DNA of 64,000 nucleotides from Agromyces allii (GTDB lineage: Bacteria; Actinomycetota; Actinomycetes; Actinomycetales; Microbacteriaceae), in NCBI RefSeq assembly GCF_009749385.1, contig NZ_WBIN01000006.1, positions 1-64,000 of the forward strand. The letters run 5' to 3'. The notes under the pieces were generated by a model, which made no database searches, was not told where the DNA came from, and saw nothing but the letters and a program-made list of their open reading frames with translations. Made by a program: the position numbers and the translations under genes. Of the stretch, positions 15,861-27,707 are shown piece by piece. Positions within the stretch are counted from its first letter, which is position 1. Each line of letters starts with the position of its first letter.

Positions 15861-16235
15861 GTGCCAACCATTCAGCAGTTGGTCCGCAAGGGTCGCTCGC
15901 CGAAGGTCACCAAGACCAAGGCTCCCGCCCTGAAGGCCAACCCCCAGCAGCGCGGCGTGTGCACGCGTGTGTACACCACCACCCCGAAGAAGCCGAACTC
16001 CGCGCTCCGCAAGGTCGCTCGTGTGAAGCTCTCGAACGGCACCGAGGTCACGGCCTACATCCCCGGTGAGGGCCACAACCTGCAGGAGCACTCGATGGTG
16101 CTCGTTCGCGGCGGTCGTGTGAAGGACCTCCCGGGTGTCCGTTACAAGATCATCCGCGGCGCCCTCGACACGCAGGCCGTGAAGAACCGCAAGCAGGCTC
16201 GCAGCCGCTACGGCGCGAAGATGGAGAAGAAGTAA
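15861..16235 (+). CDS. rpsL: 30S ribosomal protein S12
   Basis: 124 residues, full length. S12 sits at the decoding centre and governs accuracy. The loop [10 protein letters not shown] carries Lys43, and G-R-V-K-D-L-P-G carries Lys88; both are the streptomycin-sensitive residues, so no resistance allele is seen. GTG at 15861 has AAGGAG (15850-15855) upstream and gives the standard M-P-T-I-Q-Q-L start. Its TAA overlaps the ATG of rpsG by one base. It is the first gene of the str operon. Confidence 0.98.
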   Translation: MPTIQQLVRKGRSPKVTKTKAPALKANPQQRGVCTRVYTTTPKKPNSALRKVARVKLSNGTEVTAYIPGEGHNLQEHSMVLVRGGRVKDLPGVRYKIIRGALDTQAVKNRKQARSRYGAKMEKK

Positions 16236-16705
16236 TGCCTCGCAAGGGACCCGCTCCGAAGCGCCCCGTCGTCGCAGACCCCGTCTACGGCTCGCCGGTC
16301 GTCAGCCAGCTCGTCAACAAGATCCTCGTCGACGGCAAGAAGGACCTCGCTCAGCGCATCGTCTACGAAGCGCTCGAGAACGTGGCCACCAAGTCCGGCC
16401 AGGACGCCGTCACGGTGCTCAAGAAGGCGCTCGACAACGTGCGCCCGACCCTCGAGGTGCGTTCGCGCCGCGTCGGCGGATCGACCTACCAGGTCCCCGT
16501 CGAGGTCAAGCCGCACCGCGCCAACACCCTCGCCCTCCGCTGGCTCACGAGCTACGCGAAGGCCCGTCGCGAGAAGACGATGACCGAGCGTCTCACCAAC
16601 GAGATCCTCGACGCGTCCAACAGCCTCGGTGCAGCCGTCAAGCGTCGTGAAGACACGCACAAGATGGCCGAGTCGAACCGCGCATTCGCCCACTACCGCT
16701 GGTAG
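16235..16705 (+). CDS. rpsG: 30S ribosomal protein S7
   Basis: 156 residues, usual length. S7 nucleates assembly of the 30S head and contacts the E site. It starts [10 protein letters not shown] and ends F-A-H-Y-R-W, both typical. The one-base overlap with rpsL couples translation. An 11-bp hairpin with a pyrimidine tract follows before fusA. Confidence 0.98.
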   Translation: MPRKGPAPKRPVVADPVYGSPVVSQLVNKILVDGKKDLAQRIVYEALENVATKSGQDAVTVLKKALDNVRPTLEVRSRRVGGSTYQVPVEVKPHRANTLALRWLTSYAKARREKTMTERLTNEILDASNSLGAAVKRREDTHKMAESNRAFAHYRW

Positions 16706-16711
16706 CAGGCC

Positions 16712-16748
16712 GAGCGGATGCCGCGGCCTCGGCTCGTGGCATCCGCTC
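16712..16748 (+). terminator. Hairpin between rpsG and fusA
   Basis: GAGCGGATGCC (16712-16722) pairs with GGCATCCGCTC (16738-16748), with a 15-base loop, followed by a C/T-rich tract. It may act as a partial terminator or as an mRNA processing or stability site, since fusA is expected to be co-transcribed. Confidence 0.45.
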
Positions 16749-16788
16749 CCCCCTTTCTTTCCCTTCTTGACTTCCCGGAGGAACCCTC

Positions 16789-18903
16789 GTGGCACAAGAC
16801 GTGCTCACCGACCTGAGCAAGGTCCGCAACATCGGCATCATGGCCCACATCGATGCCGGCAAGACCACCACCACCGAGCGCATCCTGTTCTACACGGGCG
16901 TCAACCACAAGATCGGTGAGACGCACGACGGTGCCTCGACCACCGACTGGATGGAGCAGGAGAAGGAGCGCGGCATCACGATCACGTCTGCCGCCGTGAC
17001 CTGCTACTGGAACAAGAACCAGATCAACATCATCGACACCCCCGGCCACGTGGACTTCACGGTCGAGGTCGAGCGTTCGCTCCGCGTGCTCGACGGTGCC
17101 GTCGCCGTCTTCGACGGCAAGGAGGGCGTCGAGCCCCAGTCCGAGACGGTGTGGCGTCAGGCCGACAAGTACAACGTCCCGCGCATCTGCTTCGTCAACA
17201 AGATGGACAAGCTCGGCGCCGACTTCTACTACACGGTCGACACGATCGTCAGCCGCCTGGGCGCCAAGCCCCTGGTGCTGCAGCTCCCGATCGGTTCGGA
17301 GTCGCAGTTCGAGGGCGTCGTCGACCTCATCGAGATGCGCGCACTCACGTGGCGCGGCGATGCAAAGGGTGACGTCGAGATGGGCGCCAAGTACGCCATC
17401 GAGGAGATCCCCGCCGACCTCGTCGAGAAGGCCGCGGAGTACCGCACGGCCCTGCTCGAAGTCGTCGCCGAGACGAGCGACGACCTCATGGAGAAGTACT
17501 TCGGCGGCGAAGAGCTCACGGTCGCCGAGATCAAGGCTGCGATCCGCAAGCTCACCGTCAACTCCGAGATCTACCCGGTCCTCTGCGGTTCGGCGTTCAA
17601 GAACCGTGGCGTGCAGCCGATGCTCGACGCCGTCATCGACTTCCTTCCGTCGCCGCTCGACGTCCCGGCCATCGAGGCCCACGACGCGCGCGACGAGGAG
17701 AAGGTCGTCATGCGTCACGCCGACGCCGACGAGCCGTTCACCGCGCTCGCGTTCAAGGTCGCAGTGCACCCGTTCTTCGGTCGCCTCACCTACGTGCGCG
17801 TCTACTCCGGCCGCCTCGACAGCGGTGCCCAGGTCATCAACTCGACCAAGGGCAAGAAGGAGCGCATCGGCAAGATCTTCCAGATGCACGCCAACAAGGA
17901 GATCCCGATCGACTCGGTGACCGCCGGCAACATCTACGCCGTCATCGGTCTGAAGGACACCACCACCGGTGACACCCTGAGCGACCCGAACAACCAGGTC
18001 GTCCTCGAGTCGATGACCTTCCCCGAGCCCGTCATCGAGGTCGCCATCGAGCCGAAGACCAAGGCCGACCAGGAGAAGCTCGGCACGGCGATCCAGAAGC
18101 TCGCCGAAGAGGACCCGACCTTCCGCACCGAGCAGAACCAGGAGACCGGTCAGACGGTCATCAAGGGAATGGGCGAGCTCCACCTCGACATCCTGGTCGA
18201 CCGCATGAAGCGCGAGTTCAACGTCGAGGCCAACGTGGGCAAGCCCCAGGTCGCGTACCGCGAGACCATCAAGCGCTCGGTCGAGAAGCACGACTACACC
18301 CACAAGAAGCAGACGGGTGGATCCGGCCAGTTCGCGAAGATCCAGTTCGCGCTGGAGCCCCTCGAGGTCACGGCCGAGCAGACCTACCTGTTCGAGAACA
18401 AGACCTCCGGCGGACGCGTTCCCCGCGAGTACATCCCCTCGGTCGATGCCGGATTCCAGGACGCCATGCAGTACGGCATCCTGGCCGGATACCCGATGGT
18501 CGGCGTCAAGGCAAGCCTGCTTGACGGCGCCGCACACGACGTCGACTCCTCGGAGATGGCGTTCAAGATCGCCGGCTCGATGGGCTTCAAGGAAGCCGCT
18601 CGGAAGGCGAACCCGGTTCTGCTCGAGCCGCTGATGGCCGTCGAGGTGCGCACCCCTGAGGAATACATGGGTGACGTCATCGGCGACCTGAACTCGCGCC
18701 GCGGTCAGATCCAGTCCATGGAGGACGCGAGCGGCGTGAAGGTCATTCGCGCCAACGTGCCCCTGTCGGAGATGTTCGGATACATCGGCGACCTGCGGTC
18801 CAAGACCTCGGGCCGCGCCGTCTACTCGATGACGTTCGACAGCTACGCGGAGGTCCCGAAGGCTGTCGCCGACGAGATCGTCCAGAAGAACAAGGGCGAA
18901 TAA
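16789..18903 (+). CDS. fusA: Elongation factor G
   Basis: 704 residues. This GTPase drives ribosomal translocation and, with RRF, ribosome recycling. G1 is [12 protein letters not shown] (about 21-32), G3 is D-T-P-G-H-V-D-F and G4 is N-K-M-D. Domains II-V follow at normal length, with G-G-S-G-Q-F-A in domain IV. The GTG start has CGGAGGAA 8 bases upstream. It is the third gene of the str operon; tuf follows after 134 bases with its own ribosome binding site. Confidence 0.98.
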   Translation: MAQDVLTDLSKVRNIGIMAHIDAGKTTTTERILFYTGVNHKIGETHDGASTTDWMEQEKERGITITSAAVTCYWNKNQINIIDTPGHVDFTVEVERSLRVLDGAVAVFDGKEGVEPQSETVWRQADKYNVPRICFVNKMDKLGADFYYTVDTIVSRLGAKPLVLQLPIGSESQFEGVVDLIEMRALTWRGDAKGDVEMGAKYAIEEIPADLVEKAAEYRTALLEVVAETSDDLMEKYFGGEELTVAEIKAAIRKLTVNSEIYPVLCGSAFKNRGVQPMLDAVIDFLPSPLDVPAIEAHDARDEEKVVMRHADADEPFTALAFKVAVHPFFGRLTYVRVYSGRLDSGAQVINSTKGKKERIGKIFQMHANKEIPIDSVTAGNIYAVIGLKDTTTGDTLSDPNNQVVLESMTFPEPVIEVAIEPKTKADQEKLGTAIQKLAEEDPTFRTEQNQETGQTVIKGMGELHLDILVDRMKREFNVEANVGKPQVAYRETIKRSVEKHDYTHKKQTGGSGQFAKIQFALEPLEVTAEQTYLFENKTSGGRVPREYIPSVDAGFQDAMQYGILAGYPMVGVKASLLDGAAHDVDSSEMAFKIAGSMGFKEAARKANPVLLEPLMAVEVRTPEEYMGDVIGDLNSRRGQIQSMEDASGVKVIRANVPLSEMFGYIGDLRSKTSGRAVYSMTFDSYAEVPKAVADEIVQKNKGE

Positions 18904-19037
18904 CCTCCCTGGCGGGGGCCTTGGCCCTCTCCGACGCACGAGCCAGCCGGTTCGCGTAACATATCTACAAACCCCGTAGCACGCCGGTCGCAATCCAGCG
19001 CCCGGAGGTTCTACACGAGTCCTGAGGAGGACCCACA

Positions 19038-20231
<1,194 letters not shown>

Positions 20232-20382
20232 TTCCTTCGCGACAGCGACCTTGAGCGGGGTCGGACCTTCGGGTCCGGCCCCGTTCTGTCGTTCCCGGGG
20301 TGTTCAGCGCACACCGGATGCACGGGTGGCCGTAACCCCGTCGACATGTCGGTCTCCCCCCGAGCGGGTTACGCTGGGACGG

Positions 20383-21609
20383 ATGGCAGTACCCGCAACG
20401 GCTCCGAGCACGACCACCGTGCGGCCCGAGATCCAAGCGCTCCGGGCCGTCGCCGTCGGTGCGGTCGTGCTGCACCACGGGTGGCCCGCGGTCGCCCCCG
20501 CCGGCTACATGGGCGTCGACGTCTTCTTCGTCGTATCGGGCTACCTCATCACGGCGCTGCTGCTGCGGGAGGTCGACCGCACCGGCCGCATCTCGCTCGG
20601 CGCCTTCTACCTCCGGCGGGCCCGACGCATTCTTCCGGCCGCGATGGCCGTGCTGCTGGCCGTCTCCGCGGCGACGCTCGCGTTCGCGCCCTATCGCGAG
20701 TGGAACCCGTTCTTCCGCGAGATCGTCGCGAGCGCGTTCTACGTCGAGAACTGGCGCCTGGCCGCGGACTCGCAGCTGCCGGCATCCGCAGATCTCGAAT
20801 CGACGCCGGTGCAGCACTTCTGGTCGCTGTCGGTCGAGGAGCAGTTCTACCTGCTGTGGCCGCTGCTCGTCATCGCGGCGCTCTGGTTCGTGCACCGCCG
20901 GAGCGCATCGTTGAAGCGCACGCTCGCCATCGTGCTCGGCGCGGTCACCGCGCTGTCGTTCGCGTGGTCGCTCGTGCTGACGGCGAGCGATCACAACCTC
21001 GCGTACTTCTCGACCTTCGGCAGGGGCTGGGAGTTCGGCGTCGGCGGCCTGCTCGCGCTGCTCGTGAACGCCGTGCCCGGGCTCATGGCGGATCGGTGGA
21101 GGGCGGGCCGCAGCCTCGTCTCGTGGCTCGGGCTCGCGCTGATCATCGTCCCGATCGTCACGTTCGTCGACACCGAGGCATTCCCGGGGCTCTGGGTGCT
21201 GCTGCCGGTGTCGGGAACGCTCGCGATCATCTGGGCCGGGATGCCCGCGACCCGCTGGTCGACGGCCGGCGTGGTCGGTCTGCGCCCGGTGCAGTGGGTC
21301 GGGGACGTGTCGTACTCGCTCTACCTCTGGCACTGGCCGATCTTCATGTTCGTGCCGATGATCACGGGGGTTCCGAGCCCGCCGGCGCTGATGGTCGCGC
21401 TCGTCGGCGTCTCGCTGCTCGTGGCCTGGGCGTCGAAGCGGTACATCGAGGATCCGTTCCGCCGTCGTGGCGGCCCGATCGGCTCGCATCCGCGCGTGCT
21501 CGCGGGAGCGCTCGCGTTCACGCTCGCCGGCGTGCTCGCGATCGGCTCGGTGGCGCCCGGCATCGCCGCCGAGGAGCTCGCCTGCGACCGACGCAACCAC
21601 GGGGACTAG
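20383..21609 (+). CDS. OafA/YrhL-type membrane acyltransferase, without SGNH domain
   Basis: 408 residues with about ten membrane helices (acyltransferase-3 fold). Family marks are R-P-E-I-Q-A-L-R-A near residue 14, H-H-G-W near 31, G-V-D-V-F-F-V-V-S-G-Y near 44, and W-S-L-S-V-E-E-Q-F-Y near 145. Such proteins acylate cell-surface sugars or lipids. Many actinobacterial relatives continue ~250 residues into a periplasmic SGNH domain; this one stops at C-D-R-R-N-H-G-D just after the last helix, so it is a short form or truncated. TACGCT (20370-20375) lies 7 bases before the ATG, suggesting a leaderless mRNA. It separates tuf from the S10 operon. Confidence 0.88.
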   Translation: MAVPATAPSTTTVRPEIQALRAVAVGAVVLHHGWPAVAPAGYMGVDVFFVVSGYLITALLLREVDRTGRISLGAFYLRRARRILPAAMAVLLAVSAATLAFAPYREWNPFFREIVASAFYVENWRLAADSQLPASADLESTPVQHFWSLSVEEQFYLLWPLLVIAALWFVHRRSASLKRTLAIVLGAVTALSFAWSLVLTASDHNLAYFSTFGRGWEFGVGGLLALLVNAVPGLMADRWRAGRSLVSWLGLALIIVPIVTFVDTEAFPGLWVLLPVSGTLAIIWAGMPATRWSTAGVVGLRPVQWVGDVSYSLYLWHWPIFMFVPMITGVPSPPALMVALVGVSLLVAWASKRYIEDPFRRRGGPIGSHPRVLAGALAFTLAGVLAIGSVAPGIAAEELACDRRNHGD

Positions 21610-21664
21610 CCGAGCGGATGCCGCGGCTCCGGCCCGTCGCCGGGGTGCCGATGCCGCGTGCGGC

Positions 21665-22129
21665 TCACTCGCCGACGTCGACGATCTCGTGCGAGACGTC
21701 GATGTCCTCCTCGACGCTGCGCCCCACCGTGCAGCTGCGTGCGATCGAGGCCGAGACGAGCTGGGCGAGCTTCTCCCGCTCGGCGTCCGTCAGGGCCGAG
21801 AGCGGGATGAGCAGCTCCTCCTCGATGCGGTCGTAGCGGTTGTCGGGCTCCGAGGTGCCGTGGGCCCAGACGGTGAACGCCACGTCGTCGCCGAGGCGCC
21901 GCGAGATCACCCGGTCGGCGCTCATGCCCGAGCAGGCGGCGAGGGCGAGCTTGAGCAGCTCGCCGGGGGAGAAGTGCCCGGGAGTGCCGAGCGGGCCGAT
22001 CGCGACCGTCGCGCCCGACGCGTTGCGCCCTTCGAACGTGCGTTCACCGGTTCGGGCGGCGGAGACGCTGCCCTCGCTCGCGTTCGCGCTCTCGCGGTGG
22101 TGGATGCCGGTGGCCGGAGTCTTCGTCAT
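21665..22129 (-). CDS. OsmC/Ohr family peroxidase-like protein
   Basis: 154 residues. OsmC-fold proteins are dimeric Cys-based reductases of organic hydroperoxides. Two Cys fit the family pattern: A-A-C-S-G-M-S-A-D near residue 67 and R-S-C-T-V-G-R near 134. G-P-L-G-T-P-G-H-F-S-P-G-E-L-L is typical of the Cys-bearing loop region. The C-terminal S-H-E-I-V-D-V is short. It lies opposite to both neighbours, alone, between the acyltransferase and the S10 leader. The ATG is preceded by GAGGA at good spacing. OsmC versus Ohr subgroup is not resolved here. Confidence 0.88.
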   Translation of the reverse strand: MTKTPATGIHHRESANASEGSVSAARTGERTFEGRNASGATVAIGPLGTPGHFSPGELLKLALAACSGMSADRVISRRLGDDVAFTVWAHGTSEPDNRYDRIEEELLIPLSALTDAEREKLAQLVSASIARSCTVGRSVEEDIDVSHEIVDVGE

Positions 22130-22728
22130 ACCGACATCCTCGCCGCTGCCGGGCGTCGCCGGGTAGTGGGGGAGGGATGCCCGGCGTGCTCACAGGCCCC
22201 CGTGGGACAATCGGATCACACCGAAGTTGCGACGGCTCGGCCGCAGCGCTCGGCTCTGGCAGTCGTCCCGGGTTTCGCCCGGAATCACGCGCGACACGCC
22301 CGGGTTGCAGCAATGCCCCGAATATGGCAAACTTGGTGAGTTCAACATTTCGGGCGTGCGCTGTGCGTGCGTCCGGATCACTGCCAGGCAGTGCATAACC
22401 ACCCGTGCACCAGCACCGAAGGGCTTCGGCTCCTCGAGTCGGAGTGCGCCAGGGGTCAGGTTAGGCCGCGGGCAGCAGAACACGACTGAACCGAAACCAA
22501 CACAGCCTTGGGCAAACCATGTCTTCCGCGAGGAATGCAGGGGTCCGAGCGAGGGATTCGGGGATACGGCTCGTGGTCGAGCGTGCCGAGGTCACCGCCA
22601 TGCGGTGGGTTCGGCAGGCTCGATCACAGCCTTTGACAGAAGAACAGTGGTTGCTTCATCAGAAGTCGCTACGCGGCGCCCGATGCCCTCGGAAGGGGTA
22701 TGGCGCCTTGACAGAGAGAGAGCTCGAC
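22130..22728 (+). other. 599-base leader region of the S10 operon
   Basis: No gene is supported here, although a frame stays open into rpsJ from 22519. It holds small hairpins or palindromes: CCGGG-TTTCG-CCCGG (22268-22282), CACTGCCAGGCAGTG (22379-22393), and two adjacent stems at about 22416-22444. A consensus -35 TTGACA lies at 22633-22638 without a convincing -10. The length suggests several promoters or a regulatory leader RNA for ribosomal protein feedback. Confidence 0.5.
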
Positions 22729-23037
22729 ATGGCGGGACAGAAGATCCGCATTCGACTGAAGTCGTATGACCACGAGGTCATCGACACCTCGGCGCGCAAG
22801 ATCGTCGACACGGTGACCCGCGCGGGCGCCACGGTCGTCGGCCCCGTGCCGCTTCCGACCGAGAAGAACGTGGTGTGCGTCATCCGTTCGCCCCACAAGT
22901 ACAAGGACAGCCGCGAGCACTTCGAGATGCGCACCCACAAGCGCCTCATCGACATCGTGGACCCGACGCCCAAGGCCGTCGACTCGCTCATGCGTCTCGA
23001 CCTGCCGGCAGACGTCAACATCGAGATCAAGCTCTGA
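22729..23037 (+). CDS. rpsJ: 30S ribosomal protein S10
   Basis: 102 residues, usual length. S10 is a 30S head protein and, with NusB, an antitermination factor. The start [11 protein letters not shown] follows [18 protein letters not shown] near the C-terminus is typical. It heads the S10 operon, and rplC follows after 8 bases. Frames extending upstream are rejected because they add residues unknown in this conserved family. Confidence 0.98.
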   Translation: MAGQKIRIRLKSYDHEVIDTSARKIVDTVTRAGATVVGPVPLPTEKNVVCVIRSPHKYKDSREHFEMRTHKRLIDIVDPTPKAVDSLMRLDLPADVNIEIKL

Positions 23038-23045
23038 GGTAACAG

Positions 23046-23702
23046 ATGTCTTCCGCTACCAAGAACGTGAAGGGTCTGCTCGGCACGAAGCTCGGCATGA
23101 CCCAGGTGTGGGACGAGAACAACAAGCTCGTGCCCGTGACCGTCATCGAGATCGCCCCCAACGTGGTCACCCAGCTCCGCACCGTCGAGAAGGACGGCTA
23201 CGAGGCTGTGCAGATCGCCGCTGGCGCCATCGACCCCCGCAAGGTCAACCAGCCCGCGACCGGCCACTTCGCCGCCGCAGGCGTGACCCCCCGCCGCCAC
23301 GTGACCGAGGTCCGCACCGCGGACGCCGCGTCGTACGCGCTCGGCCAGGAGCTCCCCGTCGAGGGTGCCTTCGAGGCCGGCCAGCTCGTCGACGTCGTCG
23401 GCACGAGCAAGGGCAAGGGCTTCGCCGGTGTCATGAAGCGCCACAACTTCAAGGGCGTCTCCGCTTCGCACGGTTCGCACCGCAACCACCGCAAGCCCGG
23501 CTCCATCGGTGCCTCGTCGACGCCCAGCCGCGTCTTCAAGGGCATGCGCATGGCCGGCCGCATGGGTGGCGAGCGCGTGACCGTGCTCAACCTCCGCGTG
23601 CACGCCGTCGACGCCGAGAAGGGTCTGCTGCTCGTCAAGGGCGCCGTCCCCGGTGCGCGTGGCCGTCTCGTTTTCGTCCGCAACGCAGTGAAGGGGGCGT
23701 AG
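23046..23702 (+). CDS. rplC: 50S ribosomal protein L3
   Basis: 218 residues. L3 is an early assembly protein that reaches toward the peptidyl-transferase centre. [10 protein letters not shown] near the N-terminus and the central loop H-R-K-P-G-S-I-G are typical. It lies 3 bases upstream of rplD, second in the S10 operon. Confidence 0.98.
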   Translation: MSSATKNVKGLLGTKLGMTQVWDENNKLVPVTVIEIAPNVVTQLRTVEKDGYEAVQIAAGAIDPRKVNQPATGHFAAAGVTPRRHVTEVRTADAASYALGQELPVEGAFEAGQLVDVVGTSKGKGFAGVMKRHNFKGVSASHGSHRNHRKPGSIGASSTPSRVFKGMRMAGRMGGERVTVLNLRVHAVDAEKGLLLVKGAVPGARGRLVFVRNAVKGA

Positions 23703-23705
23703 TCC

Positions 23706-24368
23706 ATGGCTACCGCGACCAACACCATCGACACCCTCGACGTCACCGGCAAGAAGTCCGGCACCGTTGAGCTCCCCGCCGAGCTCTTCGACGTGCAGAC
23801 CAACGTGCCGCTGATCCACCAGGTCGTCGTCGCCCAGCTCGCCGCAGCGCGTCAGGGCACCCACAAGACCAAGACCCGTGGTGAGGTCTCCGGCGCCGGC
23901 CGCAAGCCGTTCAAGCAGAAGGGCACCGGCCGCGCTCGTCAGGGCTCGATCCGCGCTCCTCAGATGACCGGTGGTGGCATCGTCCACGGACCGCAGCCGC
24001 GTGACTACTCGCAGCGCACCCCCAAGAAGATGATCGCCGCTGCTCTGCTCGGCGCTCTCTCCGACCGCGCCCGCGGCGGCCGCATCCACGCCGTCGACGC
24101 CTTCGTGGCCGGCGATGTCGCGAAGACGAAGGACGCCCTGGCGCTCCTGACGTCGATCGCCCCGGCGAAGCACTACCTCGTGGTGCTGGCCCGTGGCGAG
24201 GAGCTCGCAGAGCGCGCCGTCCGCAACATCCCGACCGTGCACACGCTGCCGGTCGACCAGCTGAACGCCTACGACGTGCTCGTCTCGGACGACATCGTCT
24301 TCAGCACCGCTGCGCTCGAGGCGTTCATCGCCGCGAAGACGGCGAAGAAGGAAGAGGTCTCCGCATGA
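23706..24368 (+). CDS. rplD: 50S ribosomal protein L4
   Basis: 220 residues. L4 lines the exit tunnel and in some bacteria represses its own operon. The extended loop [16 protein letters not shown] (about 60-75) is the tunnel arm and site of macrolide-resistance changes; it looks normal. The stop overlaps rplW by four bases. Confidence 0.98.
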   Translation: MATATNTIDTLDVTGKKSGTVELPAELFDVQTNVPLIHQVVVAQLAAARQGTHKTKTRGEVSGAGRKPFKQKGTGRARQGSIRAPQMTGGGIVHGPQPRDYSQRTPKKMIAAALLGALSDRARGGRIHAVDAFVAGDVAKTKDALALLTSIAPAKHYLVVLARGEELAERAVRNIPTVHTLPVDQLNAYDVLVSDDIVFSTAALEAFIAAKTAKKEEVSA

Positions 24369-24667
24369 GTGCCGCACACAACAAGGACCCGCGCGACATC
24401 ATCATCGCGCCGGTCGTCTCGGAGAAGAGCTACGGCCTGATCGACGAGGGCAAGTACACGTTCACCGTGGACCCCCGCTCGAACAAGACCGAGATCAAGC
24501 TCGCCATCGAGAAGATCTTCAACGTCCAGGTGGCGTCGATCAACACGCTGAACCGTCAGGGCAAGACCCGCCGCACCCGGTTCGGCCAGGGCAAGCGCAA
24601 GGACACCAAGCGCGCGATCGTCACCCTCAAGTCCGGCTCGATCGACATCTTCACGGCTGTCGGCTAA
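24365..24667 (+). CDS. rplW: 50S ribosomal protein L23
   Basis: 100 residues. L23 sits at the tunnel exit and docks trigger factor and [12 protein letters not shown] near residue 15 and the basic R-T-R-R-F-G-Q-G-like loop are family marks. The four-base overlap with rplD indicates translational coupling. Confidence 0.97.
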   Translation: MSAAHNKDPRDIIIAPVVSEKSYGLIDEGKYTFTVDPRSNKTEIKLAIEKIFNVQVASINTLNRQGKTRRTRFGQGKRKDTKRAIVTLKSGSIDIFTAVG

Positions 24668-24683
24668 GGAGCAGAGGAAGAAC

Positions 24684-25523
24684 ATGGCTATTCGTAAGTA
24701 CAAGCCCACGACCCCGGGTCGTCGCGGTTCCTCCGTCGCCGATTTCGCGGAGATCACGCGTTCGACGCCCGAGAAGTCGCTGCTCAAGCCGCTCTCGAAG
24801 ACCGGTGGTCGCAACAACCAGGGTCGCATCACGACCCGTCACATCGGTGGTGGCCACAAGCGCCAGTACCGTGTGATCGACTTCCGTCGCAACGACAAGG
24901 ACGGCGTGCCGGCCAAGGTCGCTCACATCGAGTACGACCCCAACCGCACCGCCCGCATCGCGCTGCTCCACTTCGTGGACGGCACGAAGCGCTACATCCT
25001 CGCGCCGAACAAGCTGCAGCAGGGCGACCCGATCGAGTCGGGCGCAGGCGCCGACATCAAGCCGGGCAACAACCTGCCGCTGAAGAACATCCCGACGGGT
25101 ACCGTCATCCACGCGATCGAGCTCCGTCCCGGTGGCGGCGCCAAGCTCGCCCGCTCGGCCGGCGTCTCGGTTCGTCTGGTCGCCAAGGACGGCCCCTACG
25201 CGCAGCTCCGTCTGCCGTCGGGCGAGATCCGCAACGTCGATGCGCGCTGCCGCGCGACCATCGGCGAGGTCGGCAACGCCGAGCAGTCGAACATCAACTG
25301 GGGCAAGGCCGGCCGCAAGCGCTGGAAGGGCGTCCGCCCGACCGTGCGTGGTGTCGCGATGAACCCGGTCGACCACCCGCACGGTGGTGGTGAGGGCAAG
25401 ACCTCCGGTGGTCGTCACCCGGTCAGCCCCTGGGGCAAGTCCGAGGGACGCACTCGTCGCCCCAACAAGGAAAGCGACAAGCTCATCGTCCGTCGTCGCA
25501 CCGTCGGCAAGAAGCGCAAGTAG
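24684..25523 (+). CDS. rplB: 50S ribosomal protein L2
   Basis: 279 residues. L2 binds 23S rRNA near the peptidyl-transferase centre and bridges the subunits. [15 protein letters not shown] (about 222-236) contains the conserved His important for activity. It starts [14 protein letters not shown] with AGGAGCAGAGGAA upstream. Confidence 0.98.
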   Translation: MAIRKYKPTTPGRRGSSVADFAEITRSTPEKSLLKPLSKTGGRNNQGRITTRHIGGGHKRQYRVIDFRRNDKDGVPAKVAHIEYDPNRTARIALLHFVDGTKRYILAPNKLQQGDPIESGAGADIKPGNNLPLKNIPTGTVIHAIELRPGGGAKLARSAGVSVRLVAKDGPYAQLRLPSGEIRNVDARCRATIGEVGNAEQSNINWGKAGRKRWKGVRPTVRGVAMNPVDHPHGGGEGKTSGGRHPVSPWGKSEGRTRRPNKESDKLIVRRRTVGKKRK

Positions 25524-25535
25524 GAGTAAGAGAAG

Positions 25536-25817
25536 ATGCCTCGCAGTCTTAAGAAGGGCCCCTTCGTCGACGAGCACCTGCTTCGCAAGGTCGTCGTCGC
25601 AAACGAAGCCGGTTCCAAGAACGTCATCAAGACGTGGTCCCGTCGCTCGATGATCATCCCGGCCATGCTCGGGCACACGATCGCCGTGCACGACGGCCGC
25701 AAGCACATCCCGGTGTTCGTCACCGAGACCATGGTGGGTCACAAGCTCGGAGAGTTCGCCCCCACCCGCACCTTCCGTGGACACGTGAAGGACGACAAGA
25801 AGGGTCGCCGCCGCTAA
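25536..25817 (+). CDS. rpsS: 30S ribosomal protein S19
   Basis: 93 residues. S19 lies in the 30S head next to S13. [10 protein letters not shown] and W-S-R-R-S-M-I-I-P near residue 35 are typical. It sits between rplB and rplV in standard order. Confidence 0.97.
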   Translation: MPRSLKKGPFVDEHLLRKVVVANEAGSKNVIKTWSRRSMIIPAMLGHTIAVHDGRKHIPVFVTETMVGHKLGEFAPTRTFRGHVKDDKKGRRR

Positions 25818-25842
25818 CGCGGAGGCGAAAAGGAGGAGAGAA

Positions 25843-26208
25843 ATGGTGGAGTCGATCGCACGCGTGCGTCACATCCGCGTGACCCCCATGAAGGCCCGTC
25901 GCGTCGTCAACCTGATCCGCGGCAAGCAGGCACAGGAGGCACTCGCCATCCTGAAGTTCGCACCCCAGAGTGCGAGCGAGCCGGTGTACAAGCTCGTCGC
26001 CTCGGCCATCGCGAATGCTCGCGTCAAGGCCGATGCAACGAACACCTATCTGGACGAGCAGGACCTCTACATCAGCCGCGCATTCGTCGATGAGGGCACC
26101 ACCCTCAAGCGATTCCAGCCGCGCGCGCAGGGTCGTGCCTTCCGCATCAACAAGCGAACGAGCCACATCACCGTCGTGCTCGCCACGCCCGAGGAGGGTA
26201 CGAAGTAA
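25843..26208 (+). CDS. rplV: 50S ribosomal protein L22
   Basis: 121 residues. L22 lines the exit tunnel with a beta-hairpin and contacts all 23S domains. [10 protein letters not shown] near residue 12 and the R-A-Q-G-R-A hairpin region near 92 are conserved. The stop overlaps the ATG of rpsC by one base. Confidence 0.97.
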   Translation: MVESIARVRHIRVTPMKARRVVNLIRGKQAQEALAILKFAPQSASEPVYKLVASAIANARVKADATNTYLDEQDLYISRAFVDEGTTLKRFQPRAQGRAFRINKRTSHITVVLATPEEGTK

Positions 26209-26960
26209 TGGGTCAGAAAGTAAACCCGTACGGCTTCCGTCTCGGCATCACCACCGACCATGTGTCGCGGTGGTTCTCCGACTCGACCAAGCCCGGACAG
26301 CGCTACGCCGACTACCTCGCCGAGGACGTCAAGATCCGTCGCCTGCTCCAGACCTCGCTCGACCGCGCGGGAGTCTCGCGCATCGAGATCGAGCGCACCC
26401 GTGACCGCGTTCGTGTGGACATCCACACCGCGCGTCCCGGCATCGTGATCGGCCGCCGCGGCGCCGAGGCCGAGCGCATCCGCGCCGACCTCGAGAAGCT
26501 CTCCGGCAAGCAGATCCAGCTCAACATCCTCGAGGTCAAGAACCCCGAGGCCGACGCCCAGCTCGTCGCGCAGGGCATCGCCGAGCAGCTCTCCGCACGT
26601 GTGGCCTTCCGCCGCGCGATGCGCAAGGGCCTGCAGGGCGCTCAGCGCGCCGGCGCCAAGGGTGTCCGCATCCAGGTCTCCGGCCGCCTCGGCGGCGCCG
26701 AGATGAGCCGCTCGGAGTTCTACCGCGAAGGCCGTGTGCCCCTGCACACGCTCCGCGCGAACATCGACTACGGCTTCTACGAGGCGAAGACCACCTTCGG
26801 CCGCATCGGCGTGAAGGTCTGGATCTACAAGGGCGACATCACCAACAAGGAGCTCGCACGGGAGCAGGCTTCGCAGAAGCCCTCGCGTGGCGACCGCAAT
26901 GACCGTCCCCGCCGTGCGCCCAAGGCGCAGGAGCCGGTGGCAGCAGGAGTTGAGGCATAA
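26208..26960 (+). CDS. rpsC: 30S ribosomal protein S3
   Basis: 250 residues, against 205-235 usual. S3 lies at the mRNA entry channel. It has an N-terminal KH domain (G-I-V-I-G-R-R-G near 80) and a C-terminal S3 domain. The last ~35 residues ([10 protein letters not shown], then Ala/Glu-rich) form a low-complexity tail. The start overlaps rplV by one base. Confidence 0.97.
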   Translation: MGQKVNPYGFRLGITTDHVSRWFSDSTKPGQRYADYLAEDVKIRRLLQTSLDRAGVSRIEIERTRDRVRVDIHTARPGIVIGRRGAEAERIRADLEKLSGKQIQLNILEVKNPEADAQLVAQGIAEQLSARVAFRRAMRKGLQGAQRAGAKGVRIQVSGRLGGAEMSRSEFYREGRVPLHTLRANIDYGFYEAKTTFGRIGVKVWIYKGDITNKELAREQASQKPSRGDRNDRPRRAPKAQEPVAAGVEA

Positions 26961-26962
26961 CC

Positions 26963-27382
26963 ATGTTGATTCCCCGTCGAGTCAAGTACCGCAAGCAGCA
27001 CCACCCCGGCCGTTCGGGCCAGGCCACCGGTGGCACCAAGGTGTCGTTCGGTGAGTTCGGCATCCAGGCGCTGACGCCCGCTTACGTGACCAACCGTCAG
27101 ATCGAGTCCGCTCGTATCGCCATGACGCGTCACATCAAGCGTGGCGGCAAGGTGTGGATCAACATCTACCCCGACCGTCCGCTCACGAAGAAGCCGGCCG
27201 AAACCCGCATGGGTTCCGGTAAGGGTTCGCCCGAGTGGTGGGTCGCCAACGTCAAGCCGGGTCGCGTCCTCTTCGAGGTCTCGGGCGTCTCCGAGGAACT
27301 CGCTCGCGAGGCCATGACCCGTGCCATCCACAAGCTGCCCCTCAAGGCACGCATCATCAAGCGCGAGGAGGGCGACGCATAA
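26963..27382 (+). CDS. rplP: 50S ribosomal protein L16
   Basis: 139 residues. L16 positions the A-site t[17 protein letters not shown] and [10 protein letters not shown] near residue 76 are typical. The stop overlaps the ATG of rpmC by one base. Confidence 0.97.
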   Translation: MLIPRRVKYRKQHHPGRSGQATGGTKVSFGEFGIQALTPAYVTNRQIESARIAMTRHIKRGGKVWINIYPDRPLTKKPAETRMGSGKGSPEWWVANVKPGRVLFEVSGVSEELAREAMTRAIHKLPLKARIIKREEGDA

Positions 27383-27705
27383 TGTCCGTCGGAACGAAGG
27401 AGCTCGCCACTGTCGAGCTCGACACCTTTGAAGACGAGCGACTCGTCGACGAGCTGAAGAAGGCCAAGGAAGAGCTGTTCAACCTGCGCTTCCAGTCGGC
27501 CACCGGCCAGCTCGAGAGCCACGGCCGCCTGCGTGCGGTCAAGCGCGACATCGCTCGCATCTACACGGTCATCCGTGAGCGTGAGCTCGGCATCCGTGCC
27601 ACTCCCGCACCGGTCGAGGCTCCGGCCAAGGCTGAGAAGAAGACGAAGAAGGCCAAGGCCGAGGCGGAAGCCCCTGCCGAGGTCGCAGAGACGAAGGAGG
27701 CCTGA
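27382..27705 (+). CDS. rpmC: 50S ribosomal protein L29 with long C-terminal tail
   Basis: 107 residues, against 60-75 usual. The core (about 12-72; [14 protein letters not shown] near 27) is a normal two-helix L29 at the tunnel exit. The last ~35 residues are an Ala/Lys/Glu/Pro tail. The start is fixed by the one-base overlap with rplP. Confidence 0.95.
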   Translation: MSVGTKELATVELDTFEDERLVDELKKAKEELFNLRFQSATGQLESHGRLRAVKRDIARIYTVIRERELGIRATPAPVEAPAKAEKKTKKAKAEAEAPAEVAETKEA

Positions 27706-27707
27706 TC

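Noticed and set aside
16748-16788. Transposon end at the rpsG-fusA hairpin
   Set aside because: No transposase, target duplication or second copy is seen; the hairpin is built from the common GGATGCC word.
22519-22728. In-frame 70-codon extension upstream of rpsJ
   Set aside because: S10 is highly conserved at ~102 residues and starts M-A-G-Q-K-I-R; the extension lies in the leader.
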